From contig CP136062.1 in NCBI GenBank assembly GCA_032622095.1, positions 34,224,918 through 34,288,917 of the forward strand: 64,000 bases of DNA. The letters are read 5' to 3'. Source of the stretch: Siphonodentalium dalli. Taxonomy: Eukaryota; Mollusca; Scaphopoda; Gadilida; Siphonodentaliidae. Both the position numbers and the translations under genes were made by a program. This document shows, piece after piece, positions 12,720 through 24,234 of the stretch; within the stretch, counting starts at the first letter, position 1; every line of letters starts with the position of its first letter. The notes under the pieces are model-generated. The model was not told the origin of the DNA and ran no database searches. It was given only the letters and a program-made list of their open reading frames with translations.

Positions 12720-13990
12720 CAGATCTAATATGTTATACCCCGGTAACTATATAATACATGTTTACAAAGAGAAAATCCACCTTTGGAACATAGCTCAGCG
12801 TCCAAGTGAGAACGTAGTGACACTCTCGGGACTGAGTTTATAATATCTCATAACGACTTGTCTCTTCGATTGCCGTCTTCAAATAGCCGTGACCGGGTGA
12901 AATGACTTGGACAAATTCGTCAGTATATATGGACAATAGCGTTTCAGACTTAACATCGATCACTATTAACCGGAGACGTTTCCTATCCTTGTTCACGATT
13001 CTTATGGCGTGTTGAGGTAGCTATGAAGAAGTACTTACTTTCTACGTTTCACCTTGACGTTGTGCACTCAATGAACTATAAGATTGTTGAAACTCGACTC
13101 GGTTGGAAATAGAATGATTAAGATCACGCCAAGATAACCCATTGTGTCTACAATAACATTAACCTCAGTTCCGCACAGCTGGATATTTAAAACACTGTCG
13201 CCCAACTGTACTCAAAATAAACTAGACATATGTCCTAAGAACTGTTGAAACTCGAAAGGAGATAACTCAGGAGTCAGAGTTAGACGATAATTGTTTGAGC
13301 AGAACACTTGATCGTTCTTAAATGTAAACCACAATGGATTCTTGAGATTACTCTCAAGTATAAACTTATTGGTTCGTTAGTACTTCAGAGCGGTGCGATT
13401 ACTAGCTGAACGTGATATATTCAGTGCTTCATATGCGCGTATGGCAATTATCGTTTCGACATTGTCATATAGCGATCGGAATAGAACATTGAAGAGTCAC
13501 TTAAAGATGCCCTGTAAAATTGAACACCATGCATATCACGACCGTATGAACGTTTTCGACACAAGAACATATATATATGTCGGACCCATGTTCCGGTTAA
13601 TAAGAGGTTTTGGTGGCCAGATATTGATTGTCAAAACAAGAAGTTTTAGCATGGTTTGAATTGTTGTTAGCCTTTCAGATGTTCCGGTGGTATATCTTAT
13701 AAAGAGCGTTTACGTCTCCGTTGCCCGCAAGCGGTAGATAATAAAGGTCGCTCTGAATTATCATATTTTTTCATTTTTTGCGATCGTTTTCTACGTATTC
13801 TTTATAGTTGATTTTCATGAGTTACTAATGCCGGTCCTTGCACGTGTTTTTTTATTTTCTTTTTTTCCGGTGAGCTGAAAGATAACTTAGGTTGTGTTTG
13901 ACTAATTTGGTATCAGATCGGACTGGACATCTTTATCTCGTGTTTTTCGAACATACGACCTGGTCTGTGCCAGACTGTAATGGCGGAGAT
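12720..13990. other. no gene seen
   Basis: No recognised gene or repeat. One 88-codon ORF (13,393-13,659) has no domain, signal or splice context that would support it. Confidence 0.45.
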
Positions 13991-13999
13991 ATATCCTAG

Positions 14000-14245
14000 T
14001 ACACTGTCAGAAACGTGCCGTAACATTTTACGACAGAAGCTGCCGGCAACCATCAGACCAACAGTTTCTGTCGTATTTGTTTACGGTACCATCGTAACGA
14101 ATGCCCGTAAAATTTACGGTACCACTGTATTTTAACAAGAAATGCTCTCCCGTAAATTTTTACGGCAGCCGGGGGAACATTTGGGGGAAATGAAAGCACG
14201 GGGGGTGGTGCAAATTGATTTACGCAAACTTAAATGGGGGGGGGG
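14000..14245. repeat. palindromic 'CCGTAAAATTTACGG' repeat joined to an inverted dispersed repeat
   Basis: Short palindromes CCGTAAAATTTACGG and CCGTAAATTTTTACGG recur about 60 bp apart. The adjoining 14,165-14,240 (GGGGGTGGTGCAAATTGATT and neighbours) is the reverse complement of 10,595-10,665, so one dispersed repeat is present in both orientations. A run of 14 G sits at about 14,237-14,250. Confidence 0.55.
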
Positions 14246-14249
14246 GGGG

Positions 14250-15600
14250 GTCGGAAAAAAGTGACTTGACAGTAGGCTGGAAAAAACATTTTTCCGGCTC
14301 GTGTGTACCCACCATCCCCCTATTTGAAGGAAAAAATATTTTTTTCAATTTCATGCGGGGTACCCACCCCCTATTTTACCTCCAAATCAGCGCACATCTC
14401 ACCAGAGTTTCATTCCAAATTCCAACTGCCAAATGTTTGTGAAGTTCAGCATGAAGCCAGCTGAAAATCCACTCAGAAATCTCCATGCACAAATAGGCCG
14501 TACAGATGTCCGGCGTGTGATGTTGTCTGCTGGGGGTATCATTTGGGCAGTCATTATAAACTAAAGCACACGGACCAAGCTTGCCCATACCAAATATCCG
14601 ATATCGAGAAGAACCGCATGACAAAATGAATGAAACATAAATTTCAGTCTGAGAACAGATAAGAATCGTATAAAGCTGCACCCAGTGTTGTCCAGTTAGT
14701 TTTTGTAGACTACTTGGTGCATGACAGTATTGACTTGTAAACAAGTTATATGAACATTTTACCAAATTTCCACTGATTTTCAGTAATCACATGAAAACTG
14801 TATCAAAATAATAAAATATCAATTTTGGCAAAACATTTATGCTAAATAATACTGGATCCACAAAATCTTGTACCATCTCACGCCATGGCTTTTAGCAGAT
14901 TTATCAGCATCCATGTGGCTTTTATGTGAACTTTAATTTTGTGTCCATAAACAAACAATAAATACAAATAAATAAATAAAACAAACAAAAATTAACACTG
15001 GATGTTGCTTTAAATAGGATTCAGTAATTTCTAGCATGATGAGATTTCCATGTTTTTGCTCTAATTATGTCTGTCTGATCAGGTATAATAAGTGAATATA
15101 AATGCTATAAATGAATAGATTTTTTCATTTTATTTACATTAAAGTTTATTCATGCGCTACATAACTGTCCATTTTCATCTGGAACCAGTAGCATTGGTAC
15201 ATGGCAATGTGATCGGATGTAAATGGCGAATTCCTGAGAGCTGGTTCGTAATCTGGATTTCCGAGAAGCGTCATGCCTATATCCACACTAACTACCACCA
15301 AAGCACTGCCTTAAGTGTCATACACACCTTAACAATGATGCTGAACACTTTGAGGCAATTATATTGCAGAAATGTTGTAAGAGGAAAAAATTGTGACCAC
15401 TTGGAAAAAAGTTACGTTTTTCGCGGCTGAACCACCCACCCACACCGGCCTACTGTATGGAAACAAGTGAATGACCCCCCCCCATGCGGCAGCCCGTATT
15501 TTGTTTTATCATCCTATCGTAAATGGGGAAACACGATAAATCGATGACAGAATTAACATGCGAGACAGGAACATTATTTTAAATATTTCAGAAGTATTGC
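14250..15600. other. no convincing gene
   Basis: Two ORFs of moderate length lie here (minus 14,376-14,765, 129 codons; plus 15,152-15,430, 92 codons). Neither has a recognisable domain, signal peptide, repeat or splice pattern. They are left unannotated as genes. Confidence 0.45.
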
Positions 15601-15610
15601 TACTGCATAC

Positions 15611-15770
15611 CCTGTATAAAACAGTACCGTGAATTTCACAGGAAATTTACTGACCTAATGGGGACTGTGAAAAATGTTCACGGTCTGACCGTTAACAAAC
15701 TGGCAGCCAAAATGTCAATTTTTCATGGTCTGTCACTTCTTGACTAAACGTTACGATTGAACCATGGGGT
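15611..15770. repeat. copy of the 'CCGTGAA...TTCACGG' palindromic repeat family
   Basis: Blocks 'ccgtgaatttcacagg', 'gtgaaaaatgttcacggtctg', 'accgttaacaaactggcagcc' and 'gattgaacc' match the 45-bp tandem repeat at 39,470-39,750 in order, with divergence. Confidence 0.55.
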
Positions 15771-16359
15771 TAAATACTTACTTCATTAACCAGTTTGCAA
15801 ATAAACAGTGAATAAATATTGGTTTCTACGTTTATCAGTTAATAAACCTTACAATTATGAGCGTATGTTCATGTTATAACTCCTACGTCCATGCCTTTGA
15901 ACTGTCTCAATTTTTAGTCTGAATATCTAAGTCACTTAATTTTCCACATCTTGTAACATATGCATGGTGGATTTCTGTGCCAGTTCCAGTTGAATATTCT
16001 CCATATGTTTTGGCACAAATTGACACAAGGAAAGACTGAACAATCCATAATCCACTAGAATATGTTGATGGTGGTGCTATCTAATAGCAATAAACACATT
16101 TATATTTTATTGATTCAACCATTAACACTCAGCAGTTCAGTTATACCCCAAGTTGAGTAGTTTGTATCATCTGTATGTTGTGCTCAATGTGCTTCGCGGC
16201 TACTCTGGCGATGCTAACTCAACGTGTGCATTCTACAGCTCCTGACAAAAATTGATAATTTAATATATTAGTGACTTAGTGAAATGCGTTCTAATTATGT
16301 TTGTTATGAGGATGTAGCCTTACCTCCCTGCATTGTTTTTCTAAGATTCCCGGCTTTAA

Positions 16360-16603
16360 CCATTTGAGTGCCAGGGGCCGATCTCATCGGCCCTAAACCT
16401 ACAAAATAAGTCTGTTAAAGAATATAAGAATAAATTATTAAAATTGTAAAAATTGAAAAAAAAAAAAAAAAAAAAAAAAAATTGTTAGGCCAATGCATTC
16501 TCTTATATATGCGAGGCGACCTATGGTCGACTCGCATATACAAGAGAATGCATTGGCACAGGGTATATGGGTTGATACAAAAATCGACCTGGCACTCAAA
16601 GGG
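16360..16603. mobile_element. 244-bp piggyBac-like MITE with TTAA target duplications
   Basis: TTAA at 16356-16359 and 16604-16607 flanks terminal inverted repeats CCATTTGAGTGCCAGG (left) and CCTGGCACTCAAAGGG (right). A TTAA duplication with CCY-starting ends is characteristic of piggyBac-type elements. The interior has an 8-bp perfect hairpin (GGGCCGAT/ATCGGCCC, 16376-16394), a poly-A run (about 16,457-16,480) and a long snapback (about 16,489-16,557). No transposase is present, so it would depend on one supplied elsewhere. Confidence 0.65.
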
Positions 16604-17439
16604 TTAAAGGGACAGGCGGCCTTCGCTGTAGGATATACTTTAGAAATAACATTATCCAATTACGATAATTTCCTCAAGAATATACTATGGTACAGCATAA
16701 TGATGATACGAATGCGATATTATTCACAAAACACGCTTTGTGTCAGAGAAAATAGAGGTCGACAGTTTAGTTTCTCGCAAAAAAAAAGCGCAGTGGATTG
16801 TTTATAAGCAGTCACGATATTGCGCCATTTCCTTATTTGGATTCGCGCGCTTTATACGTCGGTTGTAAAACCCCTAATTCGGTGCGCTTACAACTTCCAA
16901 CAACTCACAATACGACTCGTAGTAATATTCCTTATTTGTTATGTACTACCATATATAGGTTAGGAGAAAAATACTAACTGGATTGAAAAATATTCATCTC
17001 TTTGCAAAACAAATTATTTTATGTACACGTTTTCTGTCGGATCATTCCCCAATCATGAAATAACGTGGATTATCTTGACTTTGAACCGACAGCGGGTAGG
17101 ATTGTTCGATTAAAATAAAATTTGGTGTGATTTGAATGCGAATGTTGATTGTGCCAATAATTTCATCTACGTATTCCACGGCGCAACGGAAAATTTTCAT
17201 TGGACGATACGGTAGTTTCAAGTGCTTGTCTATAAACAATCGGTTTTGTAACGTTTTTGATGTTTGTTTACATAACCATGGGTACAAACGTGCAATATTT
17301 ATATAATATTTGTCCTGTTTATGGCGGTTTTAGTGGACGTGACTATTTTAACACCTATACCCAAAGGGAAGCCCGCCCGTATCTTTAACGCTTCCATGCT
17401 AGGAGCTTCTTGAAATTTTGCGACAACCCTGTGCCAAGG

Positions 17440-17502
17440 CATTCTCTTATACATGTATATGCGAGTCTCCCATATACATGATAATGTATTGGCGGCCTAA
17501 CA
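17440..17502. repeat. snapback repeat related to the one at 16,489-16,557
   Basis: Inverted arms 'gccaaggcattctcttatac' and 'gataatgtattggc' enclose 'atgcgagtctcccatatacat'. GGCCTAAC at the right edge is the reverse complement of GTTAGGCC next to the 16.5-kb snapback, so the two are relatives in opposite orientation. Confidence 0.5.
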
Positions 17503-17794
17503 ATATTTACCTTGACCTTGTACAAATGCGAGACTCCATATGGATATTTTCATATACGGGTGCGTTTATATTGGTGTAGATCTGAGTACAGAAATATGTG
17601 AAGTCTTGTGTCACGGATTACTGTGATGACAAAATGATTACTGGTAGTGAACGCGCGCTCATCAGCACTGTGTAGTGGATAATCCACTGTGCTATCTCGT
17701 CAGTTTAGGTCAGGCAAATACAAATGAATCCACTATCAGCGGACCAAAGCGATTTGATCGATGCCACACAGGGACGTGAATATAAGGTATCCGT

Positions 17795-18310
17795 GAGGGG
17801 GTGTCCACATTTGAATTTCCAACTGCACATCCTCCCCTTGAACCAGACAAATCCCACGAGCTTGCATAATTCCATTTGCACCCTCCCCTTGAGTTTTTAT
17901 TTTTCATAACATTTCCCACACAGACCTGGATGGTAGCGGTACAAATATCCTGTTTTTGACTGGATAAGTAGTACGGTGGTTACTATCCACAGAGAGAGGA
18001 ACTGAGTCAACTGGGTGGCTACATAGGTCTGAGCAAATTTTGAAATCCTGGAAATTGCCAAAATCCTAACATTCAGTGGTTTAACTCGGGGGAGAGTGGC
18101 GTTTCTATGTTATTTTTAAATTTATGTCCCGATCAATTTAGCTTTTGCTGCACCGGGGGTGGGGGCAAGATCATGCATGCAGAACCATGAGCGGCCCCGT
18201 GTGAGAATATTGAAATATGAACATGAAAATCACAAAATCCTAGCATCTAGATTGGCCTCCAGCTTTCCAAGTGATGGCAATGTCCAATTTGATATCCCCT
18301 TAATTTCGAA
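17795..18310. repeat. dispersed 'AATTTCCAACTGCA' repeat fragments
   Basis: Contains 'gtgtccacatttgaatttcc', 'ccatttgcacc', 'cccacacagacc' and 'tgaaatcctggaaattgcca', matching segments at 9.7, 10.5-11.1 and 38.2 kb. No coding support. Confidence 0.5.
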
Positions 18311-18314
18311 GGAC

Positions 18315-20230
18315 TACACGAACATTGACCAATTATAATGAATCATGAACATGGACCCAATTATGATCTCATATTACGAACCCTTAAAACGGTGTAGCTT
18401 ATTCGTATATAAATTCGTGCAGTACTATATATGTCGCGCTGCCGACTGTGCACAAATTTAAAAGTGAGCGAAAAATATTATGCATGTACGACTCCTGAGT
18501 GTACATGTATAACAGATCAAAGGAAAACCAGAGGGCTATGTTGATGTGTTACGTACATTACGGAAGGTTGGATCAAATAGAACAATGGCCTGCTTGTCAC
18601 ACTGCGTGTTGGCATATATTTACATGCGGCAACCAGTATCACATCCATATTACTCATGTATATGATATGCATATCGTTAAGTCATAGTAACGTCGTCGAT
18701 GTGGAAATACTAATAACAACGACACGTTCCAGACTTAAGGCGCCCGAAAGCACGTCCACCTATTCACAACCATGATGTGACACCGTTTAAACCACACTGT
18801 TTTGCAGCAATATTTCATTATGATAAAGTGAAAATCGCACTGTATATTTATGTACCGCCAATGCGCTGTCCATATCAGGAGAAGAGAACCTGATGCTATA
18901 ATATTAGACGACAAACACTGCGTCAAAAAACAATAATTGTACGAAACATCACTGTTTGACTGCAAACGTCAGTATGCATGTAGAAGAATCAATGTGACAT
19001 GCCGATTTGCATTTGAGAACTAACAAAATCTATGCCTCTAGTAAGTTCGCTGAGTCTAAACAGGATTAAAATAAGAGTCATAATCGTAATATAGCCGGGA
19101 ACTTGTTTATGTCACGATTCATTCATACATTGGCCTATTATACGAGCGGTGAAGGTTGTACAGGTATATCGAGTCGGAGATAATTATGTTTAGTATGACT
19201 GACAGGCAAAGAGACCATTTCATGTTCAACGGAACATTCGCTGAATTTAAAACTACACTGACGGTTAAACAAAACCTGGCCTAAGCGTGCGTTTCTGATT
19301 GTTTACAATTGGATCACAATTCAAATCAAATATCCCCATACAATGTACATGTGTGAGTTTTTCTCGATTATTTATTTCCAATTGAAATATGTTCGTTAAC
19401 TAAATGTTGAGTTTCGCTGCCGATGGAACTAGACCGTCTGCCTTAGTCAAGTACGATTGTAAAGCTCAAACATGTAGAAACGCTACTGCTGAACCTTTGT
19501 CCGACTGGGCCCGGTTTACCAATATATGAGGAATGCGTCACTTATAATTGTGGCCTCGCGTTTAAACTGTTGTTTCAATTGTCAAACGTCGCTATAAATC
19601 TAGAAGTTTCCGAAAACCAGATTTAAACTGGAGACGACGAATCGGGCCCCAGGGTTCATGTTACTCGGCTAATTCGATAACCTGACTCATTGAACCCACA
19701 CACATCACTGAGTGAAGAATTGCATTGATCAATAACTTATCGCCCACGAATTGGATGTTTTGGATCTACACAAAACATCTCAATCTATGTCGCCACCAAT
19801 GGCCTATATAACTATTACAATATGGGCGTACACGCCCATTGTTTCAGCATCCAGCTAACCAATAACAAATTCCGGCATCCGCGCCCGAAACCAATACAGT
19901 GAACAGACCCTACACATAAATATATTCGCAATCCGGGAACGATAATATTTGTTGGTCGGTACAGTGAACAGTACTGTGACAACAGTTTTGCAACGGCAAT
20001 TTTATCAAAACTGTTTGGGACTTCATTTAACCAATAGTAAAATCTCGCCTGTTCGAAACAAAAGAGGCGAATAAACACTTAAATAACATCTCAATCCGAC
20101 AAGGATAATACTTAGTTCGTGTTGGACGGTGGACAAGACAGTGACAACAATTTTGTAACAAGTGTTTTATCTTAAATATATTTTAACAGAATTTGCACTT
20201 GTCAGATATTTATCGAGAAAGCATAAAAAA
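18315..20230. other. no gene seen; upstream flank of the PAN-like exon
   Basis: No repeat or ORF can be supported. Two similar segments near 19,949-19,994 and 20,120-20,160 (shared 'gtgacaaca-ttttg-aac') lie just upstream of the exon at 20,231 and may be a small tandem duplication in its promoter or 5' UTR. A possible 3' splice site ('atattttaacag', ending about 20,191) could mark a 5' UTR intron. Confidence 0.35.
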
Positions 20231-20545
20231 ATGCGTGTGTTTTTACTACTGCTTATGTTGTTCACCCAATCCAGAACAGATGGTGTAAAATACGCCATAA
20301 AATCCACAAACTCTCTTAAATTCTATGCGTGTGACAATCAGAAGTTCTCAGAAGACACAGTTTTCCACACCGAAGTGGTCGGCGGTGAAGGCGAGTGCGC
20401 CTTACTCTGTTTACAGAACAAACGTTGTCGTTCCGGAAATGTGGTGATGAAGGGCGGACAAATTACGTGTCAGGTTTCATATGCGAGTGCAACTTGTGAC
20501 GATGCGGTGGGTGACGACTCAGCCGTGGCAATATGGTCCAGCAGG
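20231..20545 (+). CDS. first exon: signal peptide plus PAN/apple-like domain
   Basis: The ATG at 20231 opens 105 codons, ending at a strong 5' splice site (AGG|GTGAGT, intron from 20546) in phase 0. Residues 1-18 form a signal peptide (MRVFLLLLMLF, then polar). The mature part has six Cys (34, 56, 60, 66, 80, 89). The pattern C-x3-C-x5-C-R-S around ECALLCLQNKRCRS, followed by ITCQVS, resembles PAN/apple domains of secreted or cell-surface adhesion and lectin-like proteins. The upstream GTG-initiated extension is ignored because it would bury the signal peptide. Reading past the splice site hits a stop within three codons, supporting the exon end. The downstream exon at 32,297 begins in the matching phase. 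Ligand and full architecture cannot be told from this window. Confidence 0.65.
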
Positions 20546-20759
20546 GTGAGTTAATAATTATGCTATTACAGTTCCTTTTTTCAATTGGTTTGAATCACCT
20601 ATGTACTTTCAATCCATATCTAAGTCACTCGATTATTTCACTAGTTAATTCCATTGCAAAGAAAGGTTTTGGTAATAATCTAATCTATCGAAGGCACATT
20701 GCAACTAATTTGGGAATTGCAAGCTTCGTGTGAATGTTGTGTACTAAGTAATGCATTTC

Positions 20760-21610
20760 CTGTTAAATAAATAGCTTGGCTTTGTAACTGTAGTTTATGG
20801 ACCGATTGCAATAAAGTGAAGCGTATTTATGTTTGAAATGGAAACCGACGAGATTTTAAGAAATGCCTTAGGCTGACGTCGACTCAATCTTTCAGCAAAA
20901 CAACCCGAATTATGGAAATTTGTCAACGTTAAACAAACTAATCAGAAAAGGAATATAGATGCCCTGGCCATGCATTTAGTCTTGAAGATTATAACAATAT
21001 AATGTGCCATATCTTCTTCAGAAAATGTGTGATATACGATCCAGCCAAAAATAATAAACAGCATTCATTACATGTTTTGGTTGATTGTCAAAATATAGAT
21101 ATACATCACTTGATGACGTGGTGACGTGAAACAATTAAATTTATATTGAGACGTTGCGCAAATACGAGAGCGCATTGCGCTCGAGTGTTTTATAAAATAC
21201 TCCCTCTCTCGAATGAGTTGTCACGCAAGTTCAAGCAAGTGATTATTCTGTTTATTATATCCCACTATATACATTACGATTTACCAGAATTCCGAATAAT
21301 ACAGCCGTTATACTAGTTAAAGTGCCATAATTCACAAGTGAAATTATCGTTTATAATGACTCGAAAACTCAAGGTAATTCACACATAATAATGTAATAAA
21401 AATATTTAATTATCTAGGTAGTTTACTTTTGTTTGGTTTTGCCCAAGTGCAACGAAATCCATTTGGTCAACGGTACCAATTCTATCCTCAGCCTGTCCCC
21501 GATGATATCCACTTCCATGTGAGAGCATACTAGATATGAATCGGCATACAGCTGTATAAAGTTGTGTGCAATTACTGTTATATGGGTATCATTGCTATGC
21601 AGCACAACAC
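20760..21610. other. no feature seen within intron
   Basis: Unremarkable AT-rich sequence before the left end of the foldback structure. Confidence 0.5.
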
Positions 21611-21613
21611 TAA

Positions 21614-22770
21614 TTAGAGGAGCGGTCTTGGCCCCAACGGGGCTTATTTTTCGAGTTTATTTTTTTTTATTTACACACGGAAAAATTATAGATTATATGA
21701 AAGTAGAACATGTCAGCTTCATGTTCCGCCCTGCTGTAAACTTTGAAAGTGGTGCCGTTGTCATGGAAACGGCATGTAAACAATGTAGACACACTTTGAG
21801 ATAAAACCCTTCAGCAGACGGTAAAAAAAAATTGAAGCACATTCCAGGACAGAAACATATGTTGAAGATAATTTCTTGATGTTATTTTTCAACGATAATT
21901 ATTTTCCAACTAATCCAGTATTTACTAGGATGCCCATATAGGTTATGAAGGTTTTATTGCCATTTTGGGGTAAAAACTGTTGATTTTTGCAAAAAATGCG
22001 ATAATTTGGAAATTGGAACATTTATTAGATACTACATTGGTTGCAGTAATAATTTATGCATATTGTGATAGCTTCATACGGGTACTTCAAACTAGTTTGG
22101 ATAGAACTGTCGAAAAGGCAAAATACCCTGAGAAATAACTGTTACCATGGAAACGATATTGAAAAAATACAAAAAATGGCATTATTGGAAAGAAATGAAG
22201 TCCAATAACCCTTGCAACACAATATTACTTTCTGAAATTTGTTTTCTATGACATGCACTTTTAATCCAGACTTCTTCATAGGGTCACTGTTGAGGTTTAT
22301 TCAGCTGTTGTCATGGAAACGGACCAAATTTCGTCAAATAATCAGAAATAATGATTTTTTTTCCATAAACCGGACATTTAAAGCGTGTAATGAAGCAAAA
22401 CATATTATGGCAATGCGTTATATATGTCTCAAACCATTTTTCAACCATAACTATGTTTCAACCAGTATTAAACAGGATGAACATATAGGTTATAAGGGTT
22501 TTATTGCCATTTTGTGGTAAAAATGATGATTTTTACCAAAAATGCGATAATTTTGTAATTGGAACATTTATTAGGTACTGCATTGGTAACAGTAATAATT
22601 TACGCGCAATGAAACAACTGCATACGTCTACTTAACATGTATTTTGATTAAACTGCCGAAAATGCCCAATACCGTGAGAAATACCTGTTACCATGGAAAT
22701 GATATTGAAAAATATACTAAAAAATGACATTATTGGATAGAAATTAAGTCCTATAGTCCTTGCGACACAA
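21614..22770 (+). repeat. left inverted arm of foldback I
   Basis: It carries a terminal segment (21614-21935) and two diverged copies of a roughly 545-bp unit: 'ttttattgccattttg' at about 21,951 and 22,499, and 'gttaccatggaaa' at about 22,141 and 22,690. The part at 21,938-22,064 is the single-copy counterpart of the 127-bp direct repeat in the other arm. Confidence 0.65.
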
Positions 22771-22885
22771 TATAACCATCAGCATCATCATCACCGCCAT
22801 CATCACCATATCATCAGATGCATTATTGTCATCATTACCATCGTTGCCGCCCGTCATCGTCACCGCCATCAGAACATCATCATAG
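22771..22885. repeat. (CAT/CAC/CCG)n trinucleotide microsatellite
   Basis: Imperfect 'catcatcatcaccgccatcatc' variants sit at the inner edge of the left arm. Confidence 0.75.
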
Positions 22886-23315
22886 CAATGGAACGCAACA
22901 GCTGCCTTATGTTAAAGGCACACAATCCGATTCAAGTGTCCCCATATCATCAAATTCCAACAACAACAACATTTCTTGAAATGCCGCTTCAGTTATCATA
23001 ATCGACTAATTGACAAAAAATAATGCTAACCACTGTCAACTACAGTATAACATTGCCCCAAAAGCAGCAAAAAGTGTTATATATCAACATTTTGTTCCGA
23101 AGCAATTTGGTATCGAGAGTATGTCAGTCGGCATTCATCGAATATTTGCCAGGCCTTAAATATACCAGGTGGTGAAAAATAACAGATTTCAAAAATCGAT
23201 ATCTGTTAACTCTGAGCTTTGATGGGTGGGTTCCTCGACTCGAATCAAATATTTTTCACCCCTGAATCCAAAGAAATAGTAGGAGCGTTAATTCGGATTG
23301 CGCATATTTAAGCTC
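22886..23315. other. no feature seen within foldback I core
   Basis: AT-rich unique sequence without structure that I can recognise. Confidence 0.45.
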
Positions 23316-23570
23316 ATGCAATATATCTGATTAATATATCAATATATAGCTCATTTGCCACTGTATGCAGCTACTTTGTCAATATATGTGGTTAGTTGGT
23401 CAATATATGCAGCTAATTTGTGTCAATACATGTATATGCAGTTAGTTAGTCAATAAATGCAGTTAGTTCGTCAGTATATATGCAGTTACTTTGCCAATAT
23501 ATGCAGAGCATTGTTCTTTTCAATATATGTTGTTAGTTCATCATTATACACGGCTCGCGATGTTCCATAA
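23316..23570 (-). repeat. 21/42-bp minisatellite, inverted block
   Basis: Units such as 'gcagctactttgtcaatata' and 'tgtggttagttggtcaatata' are the reverse complement of the large array at 24,235-25,930, so orientation flips across the intervening 161-bp repeat block. Confidence 0.75.
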
Positions 23571-23589
23571 TATATAATTGTCCCTTTAA

Positions 23590-24190
23590 AATAGCCGGTG
23601 TCCGTCCGTCTGTCGTACCGCCCGTCCGTATAGCCGTCCGTCCGTGTGTGCGTCCGTAAATGTTTTCCGAATGATAACTTTAGTTTCGTTTATTAGATCA
23701 AAAGCAAAATTTATAGTTGATTTTATCAGACAAAAATACAGGTCAAGTTCGAATATGGGTCTGCTCGGCCCATTTTTGCGAGAGTTATGGCCCTTTTTTT
23801 TACTTAAAATCTTGTAATTTTCTGGTTTCCGGATGATAACTTCAGTTTGTGTGATCATATCTGAACCAAATTTGGTACGTGAGTTTATCAGCCATATATA
23901 CAGGTCAAGTTCGAATATGGGTTTTCCCCGCCAATTTGTGCTAGAGTTATGGCCCTGTTTCGACTTAGAATCCTGTCAATTTCTGGTTTCCGGATGATAA
24001 CTTTAGTTTGTGTGATCATATCTGAATCAAATTTAGTATGATAGTTTATCAGCCGAAAATACAGGTCAGGTTCGAATATGGGGTTTCTCTGCCCATTTTT
24101 GTGAGAGTTATGGCCCTTTTACGACTTAGAATCCTGTCAATTTCTGGTTTCCGGATGATAACTTTAGTTTGTGTGATCATATCTCAATAA
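23590..24190 (+). repeat. 161-bp tandem repeat with CGTCCGTC-rich head, about 3.3 copies
   Basis: 'GGTTTCCGGATGATAACTT' starts at about 23,824, 23,985 and 24,146, and a diverged version at 23,662, giving a period of 161-162 bp. Each unit carries 'caagttcgaatatgggt' and 'gagttatggccc'. The 5' head (23,600-23,655) is a run of CCGTCCGT motifs. It is the same family as 1,016-1,545. Confidence 0.8.
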
Positions 24191-24234
24191 AATTAATGCC
24201 CCAAATGAAGCCACTTTTTCGGAGGACACTGTGG

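Noticed and set aside
14376-14765. 129-codon minus-strand ORF
   Set aside because: No domain, signal peptide or splice signals, and its lower end overlaps an 'aattccaactgcc' dispersed-repeat fragment.
20162-20230. N-terminal extension of the PAN-like exon from an upstream GTG
   Set aside because: Non-ATG start; it would place charged residues ahead of a clear signal peptide that begins at the ATG at 20,231.
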